64,000 bases of DNA. Origin: Eupeodes corollae. Lineage: Eukaryota; Arthropoda; Insecta; Diptera; Syrphidae. Numbering within the stretch: position 1 is the first letter of the stretch; each line of letters starts with the position of its first letter. Of this stretch, positions 45,424-55,699 are shown piece after piece. The notes below the pieces were generated by a model. It searched no databases. It was not told where the DNA came from and saw nothing but the letters and a program-made list of their open reading frames with translations. The translations under genes and the position numbers were made by a program. Location: the NCBI RefSeq assembly GCF_945859685.1, contig NC_079147.1:52668946-52732945 (forward strand), in the 5' to 3' direction.

Positions 45424-46140
45424 TTATTGCCATCCACATTTAAATGTGGAATTTTTGAATTTTGTCTTTTCAATTTCTAAAAGTTTCCAAGTAAGTTTAT
45501 AATGTTTTTTTATATGGGATAAAGTCTTGTTCCAATGCTTGTTTCTAATAACTTGAAGTTTTTTGATTACTAATTCGTTTAGAAGTTTCAGTTGAACTTT
45601 CAGATAATTTGTTCTCTGCCTTTGGTACCTACGTCGAACTGTGTTTCTAAAAGTAATTGTTTTTTTGAGATCCTCAGTTAACACAGGATCGTGGAAGTTG
45701 TGAGATTTTGAGGTAAAAGGAAATGACATTTTAACTGATTCTTCTATATCGAGCTCTAATTTTTTAATATTATCATCAATAACATCTATGGTATACCTAG
45801 AAGTTTGAGAAAAAGGATCATACTTACTGTTCAAAATTGATTTAAATTTTTTCCAGTCTGGTTTATTAAAATTGTATTTTCTTTCTGGAAAAGAATATTT
45901 TGCTTGATGGTTCATCTTAAAAATTACCGGAAGGTGATCGGATGTGAGATCATTTTTAACTATAGGATAGTCTTGACAGTTTGTTAAGATAATGTCCAAG
46001 GTAGAAGCAAGTCCTCTACCATTCTAGGGGATATATGTTGGATCATTTGTATATGAAATGTTAAAATTTTTGAGATCAAATAAAGTCTTGCCCCATTTAT
46101 TTTCTCTAGGACAATCACAAGATGAATGTCTACTATTTAA
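45424..46140 (-). pseudogene. Jockey endonuclease C-terminal part and linker
   Basis: Begins with ICGDLNSRHSSCDCPREN (endonuclease motif GDLN-H) directly after the gag zinc region, so the first half of the APE-type endonuclease is deleted. Then NDLTSDHLPVIFKMN (the catalytic SDHLPV motif) and a Lys-rich linker toward the RT. One stop lies at about 46025. Confidence 0.8.
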
Positions 46141-46141
46141 A

Positions 46142-47140
46142 TCACCACAAATGATAAATGATAACATTTGGAATTGAATTTGGACTAGATTGGTGTGTGG
46201 ATGACATTCTTTTAGCCGTGGGAGTGGGATTAGAATGAAAAGGAAAATCGGCAGTTCGGTAAACAAAGTTGTTCCGTTGATATGATCTTGAGACGTGGTT
46301 ATTGTTATTGGAGCGATTTCTGGTTCTGTTTCGTTCTTGCAGACGGTTTTGTATTTCAATATATTCAAGTCTTTTTTTACAGTTTGGATCGGTTGCAGAG
46401 TGGTTCTCTCCACAGTTTACACATTTGAGAGATTTTTCTTTATTAGGACAAAAAGGAGCATTATGTTGTTCTGAGCAAAGAGAACAAGCTATGTTCACAT
46501 GGCAAAAACTAGATCCATGTCCGAACATCATACACTTGTGGCACTGGGGAACAAAGTGTGGACTTTTTTTTATAGTGATCCCAATAAACAGTTATATTAA
46601 GAACTTTTTTGAAATTTTTTCTGAGGTCATTGAGTTTTATACCTTTATTTTTAAGGTATATTAGGTAGTTGCACTTGTCTTTAAATTTAGGGATTTTAAC
46701 ATTCATGGCGTTAACTTTGAGCACTTCAAGATTTTTTAAAAGTTAATTAAAGAGATCATCTTCTTTTATTTTATGTAATCCGTAGAGAACAACTTTCATC
46801 GGTTTGTTTTCTTTTGAATAATGGGTAAAGAAGGGAAGTTTTGATTCATCAAAAGCTTTGGATACTTTTTGGATATCTTCGTTATTATAGAAATTCACAC
46901 GACATCCTAATGATGTATTGTTACATTGGAAGTTAGTGATGGTAAGGTCTTTTATGTATTTAGCGAAGAATTCACTATTTTTCCAATTAGGTGGAATGGA
47001 GGAAATTCAATTTGATTGGACTGATTTTTGTCTTTTTCATGAGAATCGTCTTCCATATCGGAAAGATCTGATAATTCATCGAAACGATTCGATGACGATA
47101 AAGTGGCTTTCATTTAAGGAAGCCTTAATTTAGCAGAGAC
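46142..47140 (-). pseudogene. Jockey ORF1 (gag-like), broken
   Basis: Nucleic-acid-binding ORF1 protein of the Jockey element. The N-terminal part (47140-46740) is spread over several frames. The C-terminal part has three CCHC-like knuckles, including CSLCSEQHNAPFC and CVNCGENHSATDPNC, then an Arg/Asn-rich stretch. Such proteins coat the element RNA. Confidence 0.7.
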
Positions 47141-47348
47141 CGAGTTCTCATCCGAGGATGAGCTCCTCGCTCTTTTCAAGTCGGGTGGAATTTTAACAAT
47201 TGTTTTTGTTTATATTTAGAGAAAAGAGAGCACTGATCGCAACACGTCTATTAACGTTGACGTTTCGAACTGGACTGATTATACAATTATGAATTTTAAA
47301 TATTTTATGTTACAATTTTACTACAAATAATGGGTACTTTTAGTTTAA

Positions 47349-47627
47349 CCCTGCAGTCGTCGCGCATCGAAATGTAACACCAGTCGTCGCGTGGATTACA
47401 TATGTAATCCATTTTAAAATTAGAATAAAACCAAAATGCTTTAATTTTTTCAAATTAATTTTGGCTTTAAAATGCAATTACATGTTATATTAAGTAAAAT
47501 TAACTAACTGTTCTAACTATTTTACTGTAAGTACTAAAAGAGACGAAAAATCCCCACCACTAGTTTCTTAGGAATATTCCATTTTTATGAGTGGATTACA
47601 ATAGTAATCCGCGCAACGACTGCAGGG
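47349..47627. mobile_element. piggyBac-type MITE, 279 bp
   Basis: Bounded by TTAA on both sides (47345-47348, 47628-47631) with inverted ends CCCTGCAGTCGTCGCGC / CCCTGCAGTCGTTGCGC. Next to the ends lie GGATTACATATGTAATCC (left) and GGATTACAATAGTAATCC (right), each itself palindromic. No coding capacity. TTAA plus CCC termini is the piggyBac signature. Confidence 0.88.
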
Positions 47628-47631
47628 TTAA

Positions 47632-48141
47632 AAGAAAAAAAAGTAAGAAAATGAAGACCAAACATGTACAAATTTATCTAGTTTCCATCAAAGTTATTCA
47701 AAAGGTTCATCATTATATCAGAACCTCTTTTAGACCAGCGGGGTTGGATTTGAGATTGCCGTGATATTGAGGCTCTTATCACTAATTAAGAAACTCCATC
47801 CTCGCTATCGAAAATCTCAACCATAATGAAAAATTTGCTTTTATAAATGATTTATCATTGAAAATATTCTTTATGTGGATCCGTTTGTCTTCGGTAGACT
47901 CAATCTAAACTTCACAATCAACAAAAGACTTGTGAGGTTTATCATTTGAAGAGAAATACTCAAAAACTTCTACCCATATCAATTGGAATATAATCGTTAT
48001 TCCATTGCCCAATTTTTTGAGGGCCTATATATTTTGTCAAATAGGAAATTTCATCAAAAAATCGATCTCTGATAAAGCAGCTTTCGTATTTTTCAATATA
48101 AATTCAAAACCGCCCTGAAATCTTGCCAATCAACGCTTTTT
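47632..48141. other. Spacer between two piggyBac MITEs
   Basis: No gene or element is recognised. Confidence 0.35.
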
Positions 48142-48145
48142 TTAA

Positions 48146-48229
48146 CCCTAGAAAGATAACCTACGTCTATTGGACGTACAAATCATGTGTATCTCTTATG
48201 GCCTATGAAATATGGTTATCTTTCTAGGG
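48146..48229. mobile_element. Minimal piggyBac MITE, 84 bp
   Basis: Flanked by TTAA (48142-48145, 48230-48233). The ends CCCTAGAAAGATAACC are perfect inverted repeats and share the first 12 bases (CCCTAGAAAGAT) with the ends of canonical piggyBac as I recall them. An inner palindrome ACGTCTATTGGACGT lies near the left arm. No coding capacity. Confidence 0.9.
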
Positions 48230-48469
48230 TTAAGACATGCCATGCACATTGAAAATGCTCCGAATACTTAAATTATGAACCCCACTTCTCAAGGTACTGC
48301 AAACAGTTTTTTTTAAAAGCATTGAATGTGAGAAGTGAACCATGTCTTATTTATGGCACCGCATTCTTCTTAATTATTTAAAATGTCTCATAGAGATTGA
48401 AATGAACTGAGCGTCTATTCGTTCTTTTTATTAAAACTTTAAACTAGAAATCTGGTTGTTAATTTCCAC

Positions 48470-49090
48470 TTCGTGATAAGCTACCAACATTGGTGTTGGC
48501 ATTATCAGCACAAAATCCTACCACCTTATCCAGCAACTACGCACTTCTTAGAATTTGCAAAATGGACTCACTTATTATTTCTGAAGTTTCACCAGGTATT
48601 GATACTAAATCCAAAAACCGTAGTTTTAGACCTTCTTTTTGGTAAAAATATCGTACCAATGTGGGAAAAAGCTTTGTCTTTTTTGTTAGATGCCTCGGAA
48701 AATATTGAAAAATAACTGACATTTTGTAATTCCTCTTGGTGCTCTTTTGTGTGCGAATGGGGATAGAACATTAGTTAGATAGTCTCGCATTTGGTGTGGG
48801 CACAGGAAAATTTTGGGTTGAAAAGTTTTTGCAATAATTTGGAAGTGCAATCCATCGACCTGAAGCTTTGATTATTGCAAATCGTATGACAAGCCATGAC
48901 GGCTCAGAAGTTACCAATTTTTTTTCACTTTCACCGAATTGGGAGTTTCGAAACAAAGTCTCGAATTTTGTCGTTCCTATCGACCCTTCGACTTTCATCC
49001 TATGTTTTTCGGATTTTATGTGTCGGGTTATATCATGTTTTCCTGCATGAAGAGAGAGAATCCATTTTGTTTTGACATTGCCAGCAACGT
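48470..49090 (-). pseudogene. BED/hAT-like transposase remnant
   Basis: The minus strand starts with a BED-like zinc pattern (AGKHDITRHIKSEKHRMKVE, near 49020), then ASNKKDKAF, RYFYQKEGLKLRFLDL and PGETSEIISESILQILRS in changing frames. These match the general layout of hAT-derived ZBED-type proteins that carry a 'DASNKKN.K.FP..VRYF' segment. Many stops are present, and the catalytic and dimerisation parts are missing. Confidence 0.5.
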
Positions 49091-49659
49091 CTGATCAAAA
49101 TGAAAATTATAAAGCAAGTTTTACATGTGCACTTTTAAAAGAGCTCTTTAAACATGTTACGGAGAGTGTGCATGTGCTACATTTACATTAGTTTTGTAAT
49201 TTTTTTTTTATTTTGCCGGACAAATTTGAAAATGAGGGACATTTTGCAGGACAGTTTATGACAGACATGTAAAATACGGGTCTGTCCCCAAGAAGAACTT
49301 TAAGGTAACTTGTCGCTATGCTTCTTGATAGTGACGTACACTCCAGTGCAAATATGATAACTAGAACCTCTAGTTAAAAAGAAAAAAGAGGTAAGCTAAG
49401 CTGTGTTTCGATTTAAGTTGCATGAAGTTTTTTTAAAAAAAAAGGGAAGTGTTTTAGAGCCAACCCAACTAAGGAAAACCAGAATAGTTTTGAGACAAGC
49501 CAGGAAGTCCTGCCACGTTCATATTCCTTATGCAAACATTTACGCAATGCCTCGAAGGCTTTAAAAATTTGTGATCATTTGTAAAAAATTTAAGCAATTC
49601 CTACGTCTTGGGAAAAAATCATAATGCGATGTTTGCTAAAAAGTCCTCAAGTTATTTTG
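49091..49659. other. Unassigned interval
   Basis: No gene or element is recognised. Confidence 0.35.
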
Positions 49660-50830
49660 GTTTCTAAAGACGATTCAAGAAATGTGTCTTCCTTAATACC
49701 TTATAACTCATGATAATATCTTCTCCGCCAGATGTTACTTTGCCTGTCGACACAAACCGGACCATAGATCGTACGCAGAAGCGTCCTCTCGGAGATACCA
49801 AGAGATCCTTCATCCACCTGGGAGAAGGTCCATGCTTCTGTACCATACAGCAAGACTGGGACGATTAAGGTTTTGTACAGTGTATCTTTGGTACTTCGCG
49901 TTAGGGCCTTATTCTTCAACTACTTGCTTAGGCCAAAGAAACAGACATTAGCAAGTGTAATTCTAAGTTTGATATCCTCGCTGGTGTCATTTGCAGAATT
50001 AACAGCAGTGCCCAGATAAACAAATTTGTTTATCACCTCGAAGTTATACCTGTCAAATGTCACGTTTTGACCAAGTGTACGTTGTGAATCGACTCTATTT
50101 GACCCACGTCACTGCTCGTTTGATTCTTTCCATAATGTCGATGTTCTCTGGTAGTTTCGAAGGCTTCGTTTAGTGTCTTCCAATTTCGACGCAGCAACAA
50201 GCATTTTCTAACGTCATCCATAAGCCTAACGGGCATAAGTCGTATCAGTTTGAAAGGGATACCAAAACTCAACTCCCAGGAGAATTTTAACGTCGTTTTG
50301 GGACATTGCTCATATGCTTTGGCATTGTGGTACTTAGGTATTGTCATCCTTGTCTTCCGTCGGGACATCTGAGTAGACACTTCCCATAGTAGAAATCACA
50401 GCCTTCAATCTTCCTACTGCTTGGATCATTCTATCGCATTTCCTGGAGGGCTGTCACATTTGCTTTGAGTTTGGCGAGGGCATGGGCTAGCTGCTCTACT
50501 TTGCGTGGCCAGCTGAGAGTACGCATATTCCATTTACATACACGTAAATCGTTGTCTATTTTTCTTTTGCGGGGGGCTTGTCAAAATTATCAGTTCGCTC
50601 ATCTGAGGCTATAACTTGTGTTTTCATCGCACTTTGAAATTTCCTTTCATGGCTGACTTGTGAGGCTTGTGCATGACTAAGAGCGTTGCAGCTAGTTCTT
50701 CAGAGCGATACTTGGTGTTTTGCTTCTACTTCCTGAGAAGGTAACTAAGATGTCACAGCTCTGGATCCGATGGATCCAACGTTCGTCGTTAGTTCACCTT
50801 TTGGTTATCCAGAGGGCACCACTAAAAAGT
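49660..50830 (-). pseudogene. Non-LTR retrotransposon, heavily deleted copy
   Basis: Minus strand. Near 50560-50440 lies the start of an APE endonuclease (VCKWNMRTLSWPRKVEQLAH, ALQEMR). RT pieces follow at once (GIPFKLIRLMPVRLMDDVRK), then the post-RT region (KDTLYKTLIVPVLLYGTEAW, SLGISERTLLRTIYGPVCVD) at 49919-49701. The rest of the endonuclease and the RT catalytic blocks are gone. Same superfamily as the 55.2-58.3 kb element, and closest to the fragment at 9.0-9.5 kb. Confidence 0.78.
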
Positions 50831-51716
50831 GACGATGACATTTTGCACGACCATACGATTTTGCACCACATTATATTAATAAAATAAAATAACAATGCTC
50901 GAGCTTCTAGAAATACTCATCAGTTTCCCCCCGAGTACAAATTCGTCCGTAATATGAAAAACACAAATTCATTCCTTAGCCGTACTTCGCGAATGTAGAA
51001 TGTCTTTAATCTGTTGTTGCAATTTTTAAGAGTATTATAATTTTTGTCCCATCTATTTAATCACTCACACTACTCTTAGGCATATTAGGCGTAAACATAA
51101 ACTTTCAGCCTCCACTCAGTGTAAAAAACTAAATTTTCTAAATTCAAATTCAATTTTATCGACCATCAAAATGGGACCTAAAAATGCAACTTAATTAAAA
51201 ACAAAGATTAATTTCCTAACTTCTGTTTAAAAAAAAGCTTTCTAATAGATATAATTAGTTTTACTCTCAGAGGCGATAGAATATGTTAATTGTGGGTTTT
51301 TATGTGACTATTTTATCGCCAAGCCCTCCAAAGAGTTAAAACAGGTTTAGCTCATTTTGTTTCTTTTTTACTTCTCACAAAAGAAAATCATACAAATTAG
51401 TGCTTTTTTTTTATAATACACCGGCAATAAAAGTGAAAGTAGGTTTAGGTATAGGCGAGGTAAAAATATGAAAAATCTAAATTGTGTATTTTTTCTGTAG
51501 CTAGCGAATGTCACCTTTTGTGCTTTTATTGAATAATAATATAGGTACCTTCAAATAGTTTGAAAAATACACAGTTTTTTTCTCTTCAAGAGAGACAAAT
51601 TGATTTTAACAAAAAAATACTTTTATACACTTAAACAATTGTTAAAAATAAAAAAACGAGTAACCGAAAAACTTTCATCTCTGAGAATCTGTTGCATTTT
51701 TGACATCAGAGTCATG
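50831..51716. other. Unassigned AT-rich interval
   Basis: No gene or element is recognised. Confidence 0.35.
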
Positions 51717-51718
51717 TA

Positions 51719-53317
51719 CAGCTGCGGTCAAAATAATAGCAGTAAGAAGGGAATACTGAAAAAATTGAACCTTATAAATACCTAATGATTTTTAATCGTT
51801 ATAAATATTTATATTTATTAAGCCACATTAATTTTAATCCAGGTTATGACAAGAAAAGTTTGGATTTTATTAAATAAATACAAATAAAAAAATTTTACCT
51901 TCAAGGTAAATATTTGCTCCGGTCAAAAAAATAGCAGTATTCACAAAAATTAAGGATAGTTGATAAAAATTTCAAGAAAATTTATTATTATTTGGTTGTA
52001 GACCCCTTATTGCTTATAACGGCCTCACATCGTCGCTTCATAGCATCAACCAAAGCCTGACATCTCTCCAATGGGATACTTTTACATGCAGTCTCAACTT
52101 TTATCCAAAGCTGATTATTGTTGGTCGGTTTTAATGCTGCAACATCTGCCCAAAGGTTCTTTATTGGGTTGAGGTCAGGTGATTGGGGAGGCCAATCTAA
52201 AGCAGAAATATTATTGAAACTAAACCACTCCTTAGCTTTTTTGCTGGTTTGCTTCGGGTCATTGTCTTGTTGAAAGACCCATCTGATTGGCATTTCCTCC
52301 TCTGCGTAAGGCAGCATGGTTCCCTGAAGAATGTCAACGTAAACATGCTGATCCATCACACCATTTATTCGGTATATGGGACCTACACCGTGGTATGGGA
52401 AGGAACCCCATACCATAATGCTAGAGCCACCATGTTTAACGGTTTTACGCGTATACCTAGGCACGTATTCAGCATTTGGTGGGCGTCGCACATATTCACG
52501 AGAACCAGGGCTGCCATACAAAACGATTTTGCTTTCATCCGCCCATAAGATATTTCGCCAATCCTGAAGGGGCCTATGAACATGGGTCTTGGCAAACTGA
52601 ATGTGGCAATGTGTTTTTTTGTCAAAAGTGGAACTTTTCTGGGGCTTTTGGCGTTGAGATTATTTCTTCTTAAAATTCTTCTAAATGTTTCTGCACTTGC
52701 ATTCAAATTTAATTCTTTTTTATCTCAGAAGCAGGCAAGTGGGCTAAGGCTTTCGAGCATCTTACAATTCTCCTTACCGATTACGGAGATAAAACTTTTT
52801 TCCTGCCTCGGGTTTTAGGTTTTTCTTTATAATTTTTTTGCATTCGAAATCATTTTTGCCGAGATTTGAAGAGAGTTTTGGATTTCCGTATAAGTTTTTC
52901 CTTCAGAAAGAAGTTGGCGAATGATTCGGCGTTTCAACGGAGTGTAGTGTTTACTACGGCGAATACTGTAAGTGTATCTGAGTATAAATATGATAATACA
53001 ATGAGGCATTGAAAGCTTACCTTGAAACTTGAGATAATTATAATTTAAATGTGCACAGGATCAAAAAACAATATACAAATACCATAAGCTTGCTAAAACT
53101 GCTATTATTTTGACCGCTAAGATATACACTTTAAGAGCATTCGAGTAACATTTGGGAAAAAACCGTTATGTCATGGAATTTTTTTTTCCGGAAATGGAAG
53201 ACACAATGTTCTAGTACCAAAAAAGTAGTTAAAGAATGTAATTAATTGTTCATATATTGCATTGTACTAGAATATATTAATAGGGAGGTTACACTGCTAT
53301 TATTTTGACTGGCACTG
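51719..53317 (-). mobile_element. Tc1-like transposon with IR/DR ends
   Basis: 1599 bp between TA dinucleotides (51717-51718, 53318-53319). Outer ends are CAGCTGCGGTCAAAATAATA (left) and CAGTGCCAGTCAAAATAATA (right, reverse complement). Inner copies of the same motif sit at about 51916 (CCGGTCAAAAAAATAGCAGT) and 53099 (reverse complement GCGGTCAAAATAATAGCAGT). Each end therefore has two direct repeats, the IR/DR layout of Minos- and Sleeping Beauty-like Tc1 elements. The transposase is on the minus strand and is broken. Confidence 0.92.
51988..53009 (-). pseudogene. Tc1-like transposase, frameshifted, catalytic Glu lost
   Basis: N-terminal helix-turn-helix (TPLKRRIIRQLLSEGKTYTE, 52.85-53.0 kb), second DNA-binding part (SAETFRRILRRNNLNAKSPR, about 52.65 kb), then after a frameshift near 52.55 kb the catalytic domain. 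The first Asp is in NILWADESKIV and the second in VFQQDNDPKQTSK. The third acidic position, normally Glu in NPIENLW, reads NPIKNLW, so the DDE triad is incomplete. The C-terminus ends MKRRCEAVISNKG. Confidence 0.9.
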
Positions 53318-53339
53318 TATATCGCGGGTCATCTCCTGC

Positions 53340-54900
53340 CCTTTTAGCCTATCACCAATGAGTCTTGTTTTTTTTATTGTGCGCGCACTAAAGGGGTTAT
53401 AAATGCCCTTATAATGATTAAACACAGTGCGACTAATTAGGAAAGGAGGTTAGGATTAGAAAGGAGGAGAAACCGATGCACATTGGTTTTGAATGTCTGC
53501 ACATTGTAATGAGTGGGAAATATTGAGTCAGTTGAAGCATTCCACATTCGGGTAGTGCGGCTAAAGAAAGAATCTCTGTACTTAACAGTACGTCCGAAAT
53601 TGGGCTCAAGGGTACATTGATGTAAATTCCTAGCAGTACCGGTATTACGGTGGAATTATTTAAGGAGAGGAATGCAAATGGCTATTTCGCTAGAGCCTAT
53701 CACCAATGAGAATTAAGTCTTTGGTAGTAGGGGAACGTCAACTGCGGGTTTAGCTTTAATTTCAAGTCCTCCAATCATTGCTAACCTTAGCTAAGGAAAA
53801 CTCGATTATGCACTACATTGGCGTTTAACAAGATTCAAAACTAAGGTAGGAACCCTCATTTCACAAAGTGTAGAAGAACTCCATTTCGTAGCGCTTGTCT
53901 TCGATTGAGTTAAACACTGCAAGTAAAACTTTTTTTGTGGCCTAGGAGTTTGTTATTGATGACCTCGAAATATCGACTATGATGAGTTTTCCGCGAACCT
54001 AAAAAGATTGCTCCCTACCCTTGTTTTGAATCTTGTAAATTGTTAGGGTTATGGGCCAATATAGTGCATTAACGAATTTTCCAGGGAAGTTTCTATATAT
54101 ATTTTGCTAAGATTACCAATGATAAGGAACAGTTGCTTTTTTTTTTAATAAGCCCCCAATCAAGTAGCTTTTGGTAAGCTTTCTGTAACAAAGACATCGG
54201 TACATATTGGCTTTGAATTTCTGAATGTGGCAATTTATGAGGTAAACAGAGTAAGTTAAAGTATTTCTAAGTATCTAATATCTGTACTACTGTAAAACTC
54301 TAGGAGAAACGCGAACTCTTCGATGCAAGTCCCATTCTTGGACAGTGGAAGTGGGAGATGCTTTTTCTACCTTCTTTCCTCCAACGTCAAACTTACTCTC
54401 CTTTTCTTATTATGAATGGTCTGTACATCCTCTTGTGGAATGCTCTGAAGATAATTATTGCATTTGTCGACAATATGTTCTGGTAATTTATTCTGTCGTC
54501 AGCGTTCTTGAAAAGAATTTTGAAATTTCATTTTGTGAACTTAGTAATTGGGCCGGTAACTGTTTTTATAATTTACAGGCACTCAAGGTACCCTTTATAT
54601 GTTAATATTTAAACACATTGCGAGCATTAGGGAAATAGGGAACGATTTAAAAGGAGATACCGGTGCACATTGGTCTGAACATCAATAAGGGAGGGAAAAA
54701 CAGAGTTGGCTAAAGCATTCCACATTCTCGATGTGCGATTAAAGAAAGAATCTCTATACTTGACAGTACTCCCGAAATTGAGCTCAAGGGTAAACTGATG
54801 AGCATTCCTGGAAGTGTGAGTATTACGGCTGAATCGTTGAAGGGGTGGAATAGACTCAACGTCAACTCACTTAAGACAGAACTGGTTTAACTCACCCGAG
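53340..54900 (-). mobile_element. Cluster of degenerate non-LTR 3' ends (RT C-terminus)
   Basis: At 53640-53420 the minus strand encodes LHQCTLEPNFGRTVKYRDSF followed by FSRTTRMWNAS, and at 54810-54620 a related LEINFGSTVKYRDSFF-like segment followed by NRTSRMWNAL. These are typical 'R.SFF.RT.RMWN' C-termini of non-LTR polyproteins. A weaker third copy lies around 54170-54350. The plus-strand phrase CCTATCACCAATGAG also occurs twice (53348 and 53697). No catalytic RT region is attached. Confidence 0.6.
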
Positions 54901-55184
54901 TTCTTGATAATATTAAACTGAAAAAAAAAATATCAAAGAAAGGGTGAGAAAAACCTCAGTTGCCTTCTATACCTGCAGCGGAATGTTTGGAAGAAGATGG
55001 GTTGCTAGTCCCATTGTGTGGATGTAAGATAGATATTAACATATGCCAAAAAAAGGATCAATGCTTAATCTTTAGGCTTGGTATCAATTATTTACAAGCC
55101 ACTACATCAAGTGACTTAACTAATTCATCAAAACTTAGTTAATATTGGCAAAAACAGGTGATCGGCCATTGAATCTTTCAGGGT
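54901..55184. other. Spacer before the 55-58 kb non-LTR element
   Basis: No gene is supported. Confidence 0.35.
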
Positions 55185-55558
55185 TTCGAGGAATCTTAAT
55201 TACTTACAAAAGGTTGAGCTACTGTTCAGGGTGGATCTGGGCCTCAACCAACATGCGTCTCCAGCCAGCTGGGTGCCTAGCTAGCTGTCTATAGTTTCAC
55301 ACACCTGGTTGGTTTAGGTCCTCTCCCACCTGGGTTCGTCACCTGTGTCTTCCACTACTGCGCCGGCCGTCCTTTGGGATTGGATTCGAAGACCTTCCAC
55401 GCTGGAGCGTTTATGTTCATTTGCTTTATATGACCAAGCCAGCCCAGGTAAACAAAGTCCTTTACTACTCAAAAGTTATAGTTGTCCATTGTGACGTTTT
55501 GTCCAATACGTCGTCATCACGGTTTTTTGAAGACAGCATATATTTGGTCGTGCCCTCA

Positions 55559-55652
55559 AATCAAATGAGGTGGCGCAACAGTCCGTTGTGAACCAGGGCC
55601 TAGTGACTTGCAACTCTCAACCATTCCTGTGTGTGAGTACTGTTGTAAGGAA
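55559..55652 (-). mobile_element. tRNA-derived SINE, copy 5, 5' truncated
   Basis: Only the 3' 94 bp of the SINE (TCACTAGGCCCTGGTTCACA on the minus strand and onward). Flanked by TGGTCGTGCCCTCA at 55545-55558 and 55653-55666, a 14-bp target duplication that proves insertion into the non-LTR element. 5' truncation fits L1-type reverse transcription. Confidence 0.9.
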
Positions 55653-55699
55653 TGGTCGTGCCCTCACTAACCATTAAAACCATCTTCCACGCTTTCGTC

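Larger units (their letters stand above)
43700..47170 (-). mobile_element. Jockey-type non-LTR retrotransposon, degenerate
   Basis: A minus-strand element with gag-like ORF1 (zinc knuckles), then endonuclease, RT and C-terminal region, ending in a simple (AATG/ATAA) tail near 43700-43740. Gene order and motifs (GVPKGSTLSPLLYNIYVSD, SIKYLGVILDKSLTY) are those of Jockey-clade elements. The 5' end near 47170 contains the start of ORF1 (SDLSDMEDDSHEKDKNQ). Multiple stops and an internal deletion (gag joined to mid-endonuclease) make it inactive. Confidence 0.85.
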
